From positions 58,357 to 122,356 of the forward strand of contig ML977047.1 of the NCBI GenBank assembly GCA_010015675.1: DNA of 64,000 nucleotides. Reading direction: 5' to 3'. The DNA is from Byssothecium circinans. Taxonomy: Eukaryota; Ascomycota; Dothideomycetes; Pleosporales; Massarinaceae. Shown piece after piece: positions 31,719 through 43,600 of the stretch. Position 1 is the first letter of the stretch, and every line of letters starts with the position of its first letter. A model generated the notes under the pieces. It had not been told where the DNA came from, did no database searches, and saw only the letters and a list, made by a program, of their open reading frames with translations. The translations under genes were made by a program, and so were the position numbers.

Positions 31719-32214
31719 GATGGCGTTTGTTGTTGTGTCGTGTGAGAGGGGCGAGAGGAGGATGGACAACGGGATGGCAGAAATCACAATCAGAAGTATG
31801 AGAGAGATTGGTGATGCCGCCAGTGGGACGTGAATGCGTGGCAGACGAGTGGTAGTAGTGTTGTTGTTGGGCTGAAAGGGCGAGGAGCTTGAGAGCTAGG
31901 ACCTGGCTTGGCAGCGACGTGGGAGATGTGAATGACGCAGCCACAGATGGTTCTGACTGGGTGGTATCAGCGACCCTGGGCCAGATCCCGCCTTCTCCAC
32001 ATACCAAGCCTCGATTATTTCTGCTGTCTCACCCACCTCCGCAGCACCTCACAGGACCAGAGCTTCACGAGAAGCCGGTCCTTTTGACGCTCATTGGCCA
32101 AGCACGATACAGCTCCCAGAATCCTTCACCCTTCTGCTCAACATCAATCGATTATTCTAATCGCACAGCACCCCTCACGCATCACGCAGGCTGACTGTGA
32201 GACATACCCCTACG
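31719..32214. promoter_or_regulatory. Divergent promoter region of FAA and RKM5
   Basis: 496 bp lie between divergent start codons. It includes an ATTGG (reverse CCAAT box) at 32091-32095 and Pro/Ser-coding-like C/A-rich sequence. No gene. Confidence 0.45.
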
Positions 32215-33219
32215 ATGGAAAGTCTGCGGCCATTTCTAGGCAGCGCCCTGGAAGACCCCGAAGAAGGTGCAGTAACATCTATGCCTCGGCCCAACGTGTC
32301 GCGTCCCATGCGCGATTCGCCATGTCTAAATATCTGACTGCCTCCTCACCGTTACCAGAGGCCTTTGTCGTATTCTCGCAAGCCATCCCATCATCCTCAC
32401 TAGGTTTCGTCGATTCCACCGCCTCTGAACTCACCGTCTCCGTCGGCGACAGAGATCTCACTATTCAACAATCCCGTGGCCTATTGACTTCCAACCGTAA
32501 ACAAGGCACCACGGGCGCAGGTGATGGTTCCTGCCTGCTTGGCTGGCTTGGTTCGCTCGCTAATACGGACTGTAGTTCTGTGGAAAGTAACGCCACTGTT
32601 CGCTGAGTGGATAGCTTCCGAGAACTTTCTGTCCAAGACCGGGTTCCTCCGCCAGGACTCTATTGCTATCGAGCTTGGGACTGGCGTTTCTGGCATCGTG
32701 GCACTCACTCTTGGGCCTAAGATCAAACATTATGTCGCCACCGACCAAGACTATGTGATACGGCTGCTGAAGCAGAATATCATTGGAAACTTACCGACAC
32801 GTAGTACAAAGCAAAAGTCGAGGAAGAAGCCCTCCAACACTTCCACCCAGTCGACTCCAAACATCGAGACACTCGAGCTGGACTGGGAGGCTGATTCCGT
32901 CTCACAGTTGCCCTCTCTCCTTGGCGTGAATGACGGCGAAGGCGTGGACCTAGTCATTGCGTGCGATTGCATTTACAATGAATCTCTCATCGAGCCACTC
33001 AACACCACCTGCGCTCAAATATGCAACTTGCGAGCCTCAGAACAGCGGAAACCTACAATTTGCCTCGTCGCCCAGCAGCTTCGCTCTCCGGACGTATTCG
33101 AGTCATGGCTCGAGAGCTTTCACCGCCTGTTCCACACATGGCAGGTGCCGGATGAACTACTAATCGGAGGCCTGAGGGAGAATTCCGGCTTTATTGTCCA
33201 TCTCGGAATCGTGCGATAG
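32215..33219 (+). CDS. RKM5: Lysine N-methyltransferase, RKM5/METTL21 type
   Basis: S-adenosylmethionine-dependent seven-beta-strand methyltransferase; in yeast Rkm5 methylates ribosomal protein L1. Exons 32215-32266, 32359-32520 and 32576-33219 give 285 aa. The joins restore DPEEEAFVVFSQ and TTGAVLWKVTPLFAEW. Motif I is IAIELGTGVSGIVAL; the next acidic residue is in YVATDQDYV; the post-I motif VDLVIACDCIYNESLIEPL carries the family D-x-Y signature. The N-terminal exon is inferred from the frame and the ATG (MESLRPFLG). The convergent neighbour ends only 68 bp away. Confidence 0.85.
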
Positions 33220-33287
33220 GAACAACTCCCGCAAAACGGTCTTCACACGGTGGACATCTCAGAGCAGTGCCAAAACCGGCAATACAT

Positions 33288-35484
33288 CTATTTTACATAG
33301 TAATCGAGGGGTACACCGAGTACTTCGCACTGTCTCACCTCCTTGAAGCCTTCAGTTGCAGGTTTCTCGCTGAGGACTCTCAGCTTCGGACCGCCGCCCT
33401 GCATTTGTTCCCATTTCCCTGTCTGCTCTACAGCGGCAGATGTGTTAGTGAAGCCCCTCGCCTGAAGGAAGTCCAGTGCTGGGTTCGGATCTCTCGTTCT
33501 CCCAAATGCGGTCCAGCTGTCAAGGAGATACTGAGATAAGGGTATGTCGTCCTCATCTTGCGGATAACGATCCTGGCGTATGATGGTGCCAAAAACCGGG
33601 TAGATGTCTCCGCTATGGCATCGGAAGTATGGCAGAGTTGGGTCTCCATACGGATGATCCGCTGAAATAGGTGCCTCGCAGGTTGGTGGGTTTGGACTCC
33701 ACTCAGTAATCTGATATGAACGGTCCATTTCATACGCATACACTACTGGGTAGACGCCATTTGCGGACGCAGCGAAGCGGTAGCTTGCGTCGGACAGCGG
33801 AATCCAGCGTCGGTCGTGACGCGCGACGTCAGGTTGAATATGTCCAGCGTGGTGTTGGAGGTATGTGGAACTGGGAACAAGCCCGAATCGAGGATTTTGG
33901 CGGCGTCGTATCCTTGCTCCGTGAGTGCTTGAGAGACATTCGAGCTCTTTGGGAATGGTATCATAGGGCTGCCATCATCGCGCACGACGCCTGTCAAGAT
34001 TGCTGCGTTTGATGCAGAGCCAGTCCCATCTAGCAAGAGCTCATCGCTCGTCAAGTATGTACCGTCCACGACTGGTGAGCTTTTTCTCCGTCAGCATTGA
34101 TCTGTTACGTTTGTTTGAAACAATTTACCTTGCAACTGTTCCCATTGAAGCCCCATTACGCAGGCCTATCAGCACTCGTGGATCCAGGGCTCGCAAACAG
34201 GCAAGCGCAGCTGACTTGTCTGCCCGGGCACAGCCAGTCTCATCGATGATGGCCTCTGTCCTGTTTGTGACTTCGGGAATGCTGGGATACTTTTGTCCCG
34301 AGCCGGATTGCATGACAGCTCTGGAGAACTTGCCCTGCGCCAACGGCGACGCAAGCAACGCTCTCACTGACGCAGCACCAGCGCTCTGTCCAAAGACGGT
34401 GACCCTATCCTTGTCACCGCCAAAATCCTCGATGTGAGCTTGCACCCACTCCAAGGCTGCAATCTGATCTGATAGCCAGTAGTTGCCTTTCAATGTGGTG
34501 TTTTCCAGGGCTAGGAAACCCAGCGTGGACAATCGGTAGTTGATCGTGATAACTAAAACATCGCCCCGGGATGCCATGTTGCCGCCATCGTAGGCGGTTT
34601 CGGAACCAAAGCCGCTCGTGAAGGCACCTCCATGGATCCAAAGCATTACTGCCTTCTTCTTGGACGAAGACTTGGCCGGCAAAGCCGGCGTCCAAACATT
34701 CAGGAACAGGCATTCTTCGTTGCAAGTCATCGGTCCGCTATCACACCTGAACGGCTGAAAACATCCAGCCCCATATTCCAGCGCAGTGAGCTTTCCGCTA
34801 GGCGCCTTGTACGTCGAGTAGGAAAATCTGGCTGGTATAGATGCGAACTGGATGCCTAGGAATCGGAACGAGAGTTTGTCGCGATATCCAATGACGGTGG
34901 CGTTGTCGCTGGTGCTTACAGCAACCTGCCACTTTCCGCTGGGGTCGCTGGCTTCGGCAGAGCTCAGCAACGCGGATTGCGAACACAAGGCCGAGAGAGT
35001 TGTGTCACAAGACTGAGGTTCAATCTTGCCCAGCGTTGTTATCGCTCTGCATCCCGACGCGCTATGTCCTCCGATCCAGTATATCCCCACATCGTCGCAG
35101 ACGTTTTCGTAATCTAGAAATCGCAAAAAGCCGAAGTTGGTGTTGTTGCCTGGCACCCATAGCGATTCACTCAGCTCATAGCAATCTGCCTCCGACTTTA
35201 CGTTCGTTTGCCGAGCGCTTAGAACAATAGTTGCAGCTTGCCTGGGACTCCCGTTTCCTGACGTGATAAGAACACAGACACTTGTTCACGAATACGATAC
35301 GAACCATATAGATCATTGTGTGTAAGGATGGTGAAGTCAGTCCCCAGCAACTTTGAATTCGCCACGGCATCGACGCGGCTCGCATTCAAAAGAAACAGAG
35401 CAAAGGTGGCTAGACCAGCAATCGCGGCCGTGGCTATGACAAGAACAGGAAGAAAGGACGTCGAAACAATGTGACGACTGCCAT
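33288..35484 (-). pseudogene. Carboxylesterase type B with two frameshifts
   Basis: Fungal extracellular or membrane-anchored carboxylesterase. From MAVVTLFRRPFFLF (ATG 35484) the frame is lost near 35430 and continues as ATAAIAGLATFALFLLNASR, a signal-anchor. Exons end at 35305; then 35257-34129 and 34085-33288, with introns of 47 and 43 bp. Esterase motifs: CNEECLFLNVWTP, the oxyanion loop LWIHGGAFTSG, and nucleophile elbow VFGQSAGAAS. A second frameshift near 33775 separates FRCPTQA from YRFAASANGVYPVVYAYEM, after which the normal C-terminus (CHSGDIYPVFG with the catalytic His, GVPLDYYVK) continues. As written it would make a truncated protein without the catalytic His. Either recent decay or sequence error. 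Confidence 0.75.
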
Positions 35485-37621
35485 TGCACTTCTTTTCTCA
35501 AGTTGACAATATATAGAGGCATTGCTGAGGCTAGGGCCGCGCTCCTATTCGAGAATTATATTGAGGTTCTAGCGCCTGTCTGCGCGGTTGATATCTGATT
35601 GCTTTCTTGGTGAGGATTTCCAGAGGGGTATTCGGGATGTGGAGATGGAAAGAGAGCCGTGTATAGAGGGTCGCGTCGGGATGCACGCCGGGTACTGTGT
35701 CTTCTAATGGTCATCGTTTTTGAGTCGTTGGCAAAGCTGGAACTAGAGAAACTCTGTGGTGAGGTGTCGCAGAAAGATAGTCTCAGCAGAAGTGAGCTGC
35801 AAAAACTCGCGTTGCTGTTGAAGCTCCAGCTCGAGACGGAGTATGAAGTTCTGTATCCCCCTTCGACGATATTACAGAGTATGGGTTTCGGCTGATTTCT
35901 CGAGATTTTACTACCGCGAGAGGGTAAGATAGGGGTAAGGGTAAATATAGGTTAGGGTGTATGTCAAGGCCTTGCGATCAGCATGTTCGACCACACGAGA
36001 AGATGATGTTGAGACTGGGCTCTGGAGGTGTTTGGCACTCGGCTCTATTGGGCGTTCTGCGATGGTCTACAGATGGTGATGGATCCTTTGTGTGCTCACG
36101 ACGGATGCGATTGAGGCGACGTAACAGCGCGCAGGGAGGCTGACACGTAACGGCGGCTCGGCAACCAGCCCAGCTAGCCACGGCATTGGCATTGAAATAA
36201 GGGCAAACAATATCGCTGCATCGTTTGTGGGTTGCGGAGAGGAGAGGATACATTAAAGCGATGCGGCAGTTGTCCACAATAATGGAAGGGCGCAGAGTCG
36301 GAAGTCGGAGTCAGAGATGGCTGTGCCTGTGAGGTGACTGGAGGTGGTGCGGGGTGAAGGACATATCGGCAGCGTGGGTCTCGGCGTCTCAGGGAAGGCA
36401 CGGCCGCCGGGCTGTGCATGCACCTTATTGCAGCCTGGCATTACAGGAAGCGGCGAAGGAAACACGCCCACGCCCACGCCCACGCCTGCCGCAGCCGCGT
36501 TCGCCCATCGCCCCTTCTCTTTCCGGCCGTCACGATTGTGGGGGTGCATGTACTGCGCATTCACTGTTCAGCACTGGAGTTCGCTGTCTTTGTCAAGGCA
36601 CCGCCTTTGCTGCAACTACGGCTACCGGATCAACAAGCTCCAAGGCCAGTCCAAGTCTACCGGCACCCGTGCGTGCGCGCTGTTCCGTCGTTCGATCGGC
36701 GCTTACTGTGCCGTTCCCTCTGAGCGCGCCTGCTATGATTCGCCGGCGGCTGCAGGGTTTGCGCTGCTGCCTTCGTCTCATCATCAAGCGCAGGCCGAGT
36801 CCTCCAGCTCCATCTTTATCACTCTTGCTTCCACGACCATATCATCGCTTTGGAGGAACTTTCGCCTTATCATGCCCTCGTACAGCCGCCGTGTGCCCCC
36901 GTCACTGCTCCTAGCCATGGGCCCCAGTAGACTTCGCAGATGGACGGGACGCCCGAGCAGGTACACATGTAATCGGACAACCTTTTTCGCGCTAAGCCCA
37001 AATAGTCCAGACTAGTTCGAATGGCCATTCGTCGTTGCTCTCTTCCAATGCCTCTTCTCCTACATTCACTGCTCACCCGTCCACTCCCCCTCTACCTCTG
37101 CGACCGTCGTGGCCCGCAAAAGACGAGTCGGTGCTAACTGCTCAGCTCCCCGTCGTCGTCATCGTCATCCCGTCCCTTTGGTTGCGCGCGCAGACTCCTT
37201 TGTTGGGCCCTCAGCCAACGCCTCAGAGCCGCCTCTCCATTCCTCCTCACCACGCTCATCCACCGCGCAATCCATGGACTCGGCCCGCCTCGACCTCAGC
37301 ACCCATTTCTCATGTTAGCCTGGCGAATCTCCTCGTTTTCTAACATAAAACTACCCCTCTCGACCTCTCTAGCTCTCGCTGCCCACCTGCGAAACGGACA
37401 CGAAAGCCTCTTCTTTCCGTCCACCAGGCCGCGATAACCGTCCCAATCGCTCCACAAAGCAAACAGCTCGCTGATAACGACCGTCGGGCTCGTCTCGCGA
37501 CGCCTCGATAGCCCTGCATTGCTCGGTCGCGCGTTGGGCGTCATGCGATCCAAAGCACCGAGAGCCTGAGCCACCCACCCACTCGAACACCACCACATCT
37601 CTTGAGCGCGTCGGCTGGAGT
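35485..37621. other. Long upstream region of SET3
   Basis: 2.1 kb without a supported gene. The right half (36400-37600) is C-rich and CT-rich and reads like a long 5' leader or promoter of SET3, with a short repeat cacgcccacgcccacgccca at about 36463-36484. A possible small frame is listed separately. Confidence 0.45.
35710..35895 (+). CDS. Candidate small protein, 61 aa
   Basis: ATG at 35710 opens MVIVFESLAKLELEKL, then an amphipathic Leu/Lys/Glu-rich helix (SELQKLALLLKLQLETEYEVL) and ends STILQSMGFG. The composition is protein-like but there is no family match and no promoter evidence. It sits alone upstream of the broken esterase and may be chance. Confidence 0.2.
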   Translation, partial: VIVFESLAKLELEKLCGEVSQKDSLSRSELQKLALLLKLQLETEYEVLYPPSTILQSMGFG

Positions 37622-40600
37622 ATGACAGACGTGTCGTCGGTTCAGGCGCACGCTGATCCTCAGCCGGCTTCCGGGCCCCACTACGCCGCTGCTCCACCTC
37701 CCACCTACCTGAACGGCTCCCCTGCGCTGGACTCGACCATCGAAGAAGAGGATTCATCGACAATCAAATGCATATGCGGCTATGCAGATGATGACGGCAA
37801 TACTGTCCTCTGCGAGAAGTGCAATACCTGGCAGCATATTCTATGCTACTACGAGTCTGCCGGCCTTGTGCCAGACGTTCACCTGTGTACGGATTGTCTC
37901 CCGAGACCAGTCGACAGGAAGGGCGCCGTGGATAGACAGCGTTCCCGTCGTGAGCTACAGCCCGTCAACGAGCGAAAGGGCAGACCAAGAACAACCACCA
38001 AGAGCCACAAGAAGAGACCGAAAGATTCCCTAGGCGCGGGGCCGATGAATGGATGGGCCGTTCATTCCAACAACGAGCTGCAATACAATACCGAACGAAA
38101 AAGTGGCAGTCCGCGCGACCAGCCTCCACCAGCAAAGCGACCAAAGACAAGCCATCGATCGTCGGGCTCAGTGGTCAGCCAAGCGCCCGCACTCGCCCCC
38201 AATTCTCGCAAGCGGACCGGCTCTGTTATGCTCAACGGCCACAGTCCTGTGAAGTCCCCCACTGAACCGGACGGCCCCGTCGAGGAGTTTTCTCTTGAAT
38301 TCATGAATCTCTCTTACCTGCCGGAGCCGTTGCCGGCCGACATCAATTCGTACAACAATCTAGAAGTGACCAGGGAAATCACCAGTTGGTTCAATGATCG
38401 AGATGCGCTTGTCGAAGCCACTGGAGGCATAAGTCCAGGACACGCCATCCAGCGCATCGAACAATCAATAGAGGACATGGAAGCCTCCCACGCACCTATC
38501 ATCACCAAGCAGACGGACGAAGACTCTCGCATAACTGTGCACAACATGCACCCACGTTGGCACCTCCTCGTCGTGGAAAGTCCAGTCGCCGATGGTGGTT
38601 TCATCGGCGAGCTGAGAGGTTGCATCGGCAGGAAACAGGAGTATAAAGATGACCCCTCGAACCGCTGGGAACTCCTTAAACACCCTGAACCTTTCGTCTT
38701 CTTCCCTCCCCACCTACCCATCTACATTGACACGAGAGAAAAGGGCACTATCCTTCGCTACGCTAGGCGGAGTTGCAAGCCAAATATGACGATGAAGATT
38801 CTGACACAGGGTACTGAAAGTGGTTACCACTTTTGTTTCCTTGCGACACGCGACATCGAGCCAGGCGAAGAACTCACAATCGGCTGGGACATCGATTCAG
38901 AGATACGCCATCACCTCGAAAAGGCCGTTACCAATGGCGATATCAAAAAAGAGGGTTTCAAGAAGATCCAGCCTTGGGTAACCACCGTGCTTGCCAACTT
39001 CGGCGGGTGTGCTTGCGACTCTACAGCAGGCTACGAGTGCCTGCTAGAGCGCGCACGACGCAACGCGACCACCTATGCAGAGCCCTTACATCCCCTCAAA
39101 ACGACCAGGGGCAGGAAACCAAAGAAAGCCCAAGTTTCACCTCTAAGTACCGGACACGCCACTAACAGTCGGGCCGGCAGCGAAGCATTTCTCCGCGACG
39201 CCCACGACGAGGAGAATATAGACAGTCGATCCACTTCGGGTTCACACAAGTCGAGCAGTCGTGACATTACCCCCGCAACTCATCTATCAGTAGATGACGG
39301 CACTGGCAAGATGTCGGAACGCGAGAGGCGAAAGATTCAACAGCAGGAGCGATTGTTTGAGCAACTCGAGTACGATGAGCAGCACAAAGGCAAACGGGGG
39401 AAGAGGAACAGCGCCGGGTCAACGCTCAATACACCCGGCCTGTCGTCCTCCGTAAGACGCTCCTCGCTACCTTCGCGTTTTATTGCTAATTCCAATGCGC
39501 AGAAACAATTCGGGCACGCAGAATCCTCCCCCTCGTTACGCAACCCTCGCGAACATAGCAATGGTGTTGCGCGGAAAACATCGGGAACCTCGAACAAAAC
39601 GAACGGTCGCGCCGCACAACGTCCGAAGCCTCAGTACGTGGATAACTCGACGCAGACAGACAATGATAAGCCCGGGGCGATGTCTCCTATGCCTCAAAAG
39701 GTGAGAGCGATGAGGCCTCCCCCAATATCGTTCAAGCGCAAGCTCTTGCAGCAGGCACAGGAAGACAAGTTACAGAGGGAGCGCACCAGGTCTGCGTCAG
39801 TCAAAATGGAGGCGAAATCGCCGCCGGCTTTACAGGACGTTACATCAAACAAAGCATCGCCCGCTGCGCCTTCTATGCCTGCCGACGAACCTACTGCCAT
39901 GGACATGCCAATGGAGCCAGAGCTTGAGGTAAACCCCCGAGACCCTACTCCGGCCAAGGAACCTACTCCAGCTCCGTCAGCAGAGGAGAACAAGGACGTG
40001 GAAATGAAGGATGCTGAAGAAACTGCAATTCCCAGGCCGCCCTCTCCCAAGGTCGAAGACATGCCAGATGCGCTAAGCGTAGAGACTTCGTCCGGAACCT
40101 CACATTCTCCCATACAACCGCCGCCGCCGCCGTGGCCATCTACAATATCAACTACGCAGAGAGCCGCTTCGCCATCTGTCACCAAGAAAACCCCGGAACC
40201 TACTGTGGACAATCCTGCCGAACCACCGTTGGAGATATCTGAAAAGCCCGAGCTGACGGTTTCGACCCCTTCTTCAGCTACTGTTGTGAGTCCGGGATCA
40301 GTTGCAAGCGTCCCTTCAGGCAGCGTCGTTGCACAGTCGCCCGTTGCTGGACAAACGGCTCCTTCGCCGTTTTCTCCTGCCGTGACGAGTGCGGTTACTC
40401 CCGGCCCAGCCCGCAAGAAGCTCAGCTTGAGCGACTATACGAGCAGGCGGGCCAAGTTAGCTCAACAGACGGCCAACCCGAGTGTCACGCCTCCGCCTCT
40501 AGCCTCTCAGGCCACGAGTTCGCCAACGATGGAGAAGTCGAGTTTGCCGAGCGCGGCATCACCATCGAACAAAAGCGTTGATTCTGTGTTGCCGACAGTA

Positions 40601-40672
40601 ACGGAAGAAACAACGTTGGGCGATCCGCCAACCGCGACGACGAACGTTACTCAATCCACTTCTACCGCTTGA
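37622..40672 (+). CDS. SET3: PHD-SET protein, Set3 histone-deacetylase complex type
   Basis: Single exon of 1016 aa. The PHD finger spans residues 50-93 (CICGYADDDGNTVLCEKCNTWQHILC ... HLCTDC); in Set3 it binds H3K4me2. The SET domain is about residues 330-460: WHLLVVESPVADGGFIGELRG, YARRSCKPNMTM and IEPGEELTIGWD. Active SET enzymes carry N-H-S-C and a Tyr in G-E-E-L-T-Y; here these are R-R-S-C and Ile, so methyltransferase activity is unlikely, as in yeast Set3. A predicted AT-hook-like and basic stretch follows the PHD. The C-terminal half is disordered, Ser/Pro/Lys-rich, with a coiled basic segment (RERRKIQQQERLFEQLEYDEQ). Expected role: Set3C-mediated repression with Hos2-type deacetylase. 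Confidence 0.88.
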   Translation: MTDVSSVQAHADPQPASGPHYAAAPPPTYLNGSPALDSTIEEEDSSTIKCICGYADDDGNTVLCEKCNTWQHILCYYESAGLVPDVHLCTDCLPRPVDRKGAVDRQRSRRELQPVNERKGRPRTTTKSHKKRPKDSLGAGPMNGWAVHSNNELQYNTERKSGSPRDQPPPAKRPKTSHRSSGSVVSQAPALAPNSRKRTGSVMLNGHSPVKSPTEPDGPVEEFSLEFMNLSYLPEPLPADINSYNNLEVTREITSWFNDRDALVEATGGISPGHAIQRIEQSIEDMEASHAPIITKQTDEDSRITVHNMHPRWHLLVVESPVADGGFIGELRGCIGRKQEYKDDPSNRWELLKHPEPFVFFPPHLPIYIDTREKGTILRYARRSCKPNMTMKILTQGTESGYHFCFLATRDIEPGEELTIGWDIDSEIRHHLEKAVTNGDIKKEGFKKIQPWVTTVLANFGGCACDSTAGYECLLERARRNATTYAEPLHPLKTTRGRKPKKAQVSPLSTGHATNSRAGSEAFLRDAHDEENIDSRSTSGSHKSSSRDITPATHLSVDDGTGKMSERERRKIQQQERLFEQLEYDEQHKGKRGKRNSAGSTLNTPGLSSSVRRSSLPSRFIANSNAQKQFGHAESSPSLRNPREHSNGVARKTSGTSNKTNGRAAQRPKPQYVDNSTQTDNDKPGAMSPMPQKVRAMRPPPISFKRKLLQQAQEDKLQRERTRSASVKMEAKSPPALQDVTSNKASPAAPSMPADEPTAMDMPMEPELEVNPRDPTPAKEPTPAPSAEENKDVEMKDAEETAIPRPPSPKVEDMPDALSVETSSGTSHSPIQPPPPPWPSTISTTQRAASPSVTKKTPEPTVDNPAEPPLEISEKPELTVSTPSSATVVSPGSVASVPSGSVVAQSPVAGQTAPSPFSPAVTSAVTPGPARKKLSLSDYTSRRAKLAQQTANPSVTPPPLASQATSSPTMEKSSLPSAASPSNKSVDSVLPTVTEETTLGDPPTATTNVTQSTSTA

Positions 40673-43600
40673 GGGTTTGAAGAGTCTCTGACCTTTTTCT
40701 CGATATCCGGCAGTTTACTCCGTTCTTTGAAAGGGGCCCTTTTTCCCAAGGGCTCTTCGCAGCGGGCGCTGAGCGTGCTCTTGCCGGAATTTTCGAAGCC
40801 CTCGTTTTTATACTTCCCTGTACACTATATATTGTGGCCGCTGCGAAGGGAACCATCCTTTTCACGCAAATTTTCGCTTCTATTCTCCTTTTTCTTCTTT
40901 ATGACTTCTTCTGAGCGTTTGGTTCACGCTACGATTTGGAACGGGTTTTCACGGCTTGGTTGGTGGCGTTTTAAACTCTCTCTTCTCTTCTACTTTCTAC
41001 CCTTTTCTTTTGTGGAAAACGGAAAGAACGGATTTGGCGTTGGTGGCGGGGTTTTGCAAAGGAAAGGATGGCATGGGCCGCGCTACCGCAGCGTTTCCTA
41101 GCGCCCCACATCTACATGTGCTTGCCTTGGCTCTATGGAAGGAGATGGGCTGAGTGAGAAGAAAAAAGTCAGCCGGTGCCCGTGGGAGGCGGTAGGACAG
41201 GCACACAGATAGGATAGCTTTCCGAGAGTGGAGAAAAGCCCGAATTGAGAATGGGGTTTTTATGTTCGATGTTACGAATTTGTTTGTTTGTTTGGTGTTG
41301 TGCTTGTGATGCGATGTGACTTATCTCTTTTGACACGCCTAACTTGGGGAACCATCTTATGCATAGAAATATGGCCTTGAACTAGCAACGTCGCAGCGTA
41401 CGCCCCCATATATACATCTCTGCTCCAGGCACGGCACTGCGTGTAGTTGCTCGAAAGGTGCTCTAATAAAGTATGGGTGTAGCATATGGTGAATAGTGTA
41501 TGGTAGGTAATAGGCCCTTTCAATCTTATACTTACTGTGCGCCCTAGAGCATAAAATGAAGATGAAGAATATAAAGAAGAAGATGCAAAAGAAAGGAAAG
41601 TCTTGATAATATAACCCAGGTAACGTTATGTAAATAAAATTCTCTAAAGCAAATGGGAAATAGGGAAGTAGCTAGAGATTCTTGGTCGCTTCACACGCAG
41701 GGGCGAAAATTAGAGTAGCTTGGGATGGAATGTAACTAAACCATAGGTTTGAGGTTGTGAACTAAGGAGGGAGGGGTTGTAAACTGAGGAGGGGAATGCT
41801 GGTATCGTGACTATCGTCCCATTTAAAGGGTTTGTTGGCTTAGTGGCGATGGATTGATTGTACGCGTTTAGGAGTTGGGGTCAGAGTCGGGGTCGGGGTT
41901 TTTGAAGGATCATGGAGGAGGAGGTGGTAGTGCTCGTACTCAGTTTAGTTTTTCTTTCCGTGTGACTTACAGGGAAATGGTACGGGTAAGTAACCCTCAC
42001 GCTTCAACATTTCCTACTATACCATGGTACATACTGTACTGTACTATACTACACATGTACATACTTCTCGCTCCCTCCCTTCCCCTCTCCTCCTCCACGT
42101 CTGTGTCTCTCTCTCTATCACTCCTTTCCTTTCCTCTCCGATGGAGCGTAAATAAGCAGATGGAAAAAGAAGAGAGAAAGAAGGAAGGAAAGGGGAACAT
42201 AGTCATCCCCGCCTACTCACTCCTCTACTAGATAATCTCGATCCCCCTAGGTGCTGTTATATCTGCCATAAGCGGCGAGGAGAACTTATCCGTATTGGCG
42301 CCTTCGTGTGTGCGTGTGTAGTACCCTGACGTTTCACTGAGGATGAAGGGGCCGTCTACAGTTCTGTGGCTGGCGGTGGAGCGTTGGGATGGGGCGTGGT
42401 ATGGTTTGGGCGTAGCCGTAGGCGCAGGCGTGGGCGAGAGAGGGGGGAAGGATAGTGGTTATTAGTAGCGGGGATAGGGATGGGGAGGAGTAGGGCAGAT
42501 TAGGTGGGCAAGTAAGATGGTGGTGGTCGTCGTCCTCGTAGAGGAAAGTATGGTAACTCGCCGGAACTGTCTAATTCAGGAGTTCTATGTTACATATATA
42601 CTCAGTAACACTCTTAACTCCAGCTCCCGTAGGGTTTTCGGCGAGAAGTCTTTTCTTTTCTTTTTTCTCTTTTCTTTTCTCTTTTCTTTTCTCTTTTCTT
42701 TTCTCNNNNNNNNNNNNNNNNNNNNNNNNNNNNNNNNNNNNNNNNNNNNNNNNNNNNNNNNNNNNNNNNNTTTTCTCTTTTCTTTTCTCTTTTCTTTTCT
42801 CTTTTCTTTTCTCAGGGTCATGGGAATAACTATCTACTTCAGGGACACGTGCAGCGTTGTGCTGCTCTCCAAGTCCGCGTCCAAGTCCATGACTAATATG
42901 CGAACGCGAATACGAATGTGAACGTGAACGTAAACGCGAGGGAGAATACGAACCTGAACCTGAAATGAGACAGTTGGTGGCGATGTGACATGTGACCCCC
43001 CATCCGTATCCACCGGCATGCCTCCCGCCTCCCCTCCCTTGGGAAAAAAGAAGAAGAAAAAAAGAAAAAAAACTCATTGGCACCAGTATCCCAAAACTAC
43101 ATTCCCCACACACACGCACGCACGCACGATCACGATGACGATCACGATCCCAGCTCCAGCGCCAGCGCCATCTCCAGCGCCAGCTCTCAACTCACCGTTC
43201 GCCCCTTTGTCGGGCGGTGTGGAGTCCGAGTCCAAGTCCAAGTTCAAAGATGAAGGAAAGGTTTCAGCCTGTCCCGTTTGGGCAAGACTACCATTCTATC
43301 ATTCGGTGGGGAAGGGTTCAGGTTCGGGTTCGGGTTCACCCGGGGTCGGGGTCTGTTTACAGTAACAAGTAGGAACCATAGTCTCCTAGGGCGTATTTAC
43401 GGTGGGTTTGCGGGGAGAGGGAGAGCTCGGAGACGAGAAGAGAAGTGCTGGCGTTGATGGTGTGGTGCCGAGAACAATGGGCGTAGGTAGGTTAGGTGAG
43501 CAGGGATCGGGGGCGCGGAGCCGTGGAGGAAGAACAAGAAGAGGAAGAAAATGGGGATGTGGAGGGGTGGGGGTGGTGGGCGTTCGTTCTTTGATTTTAG

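Noticed and set aside
42517..42921. Open frame across the assembly gap with a Phe/Ser/Leu repeat
   Set aside because: It is made by the 12-bp pyrimidine repeat and undetermined bases; there is no coding evidence.
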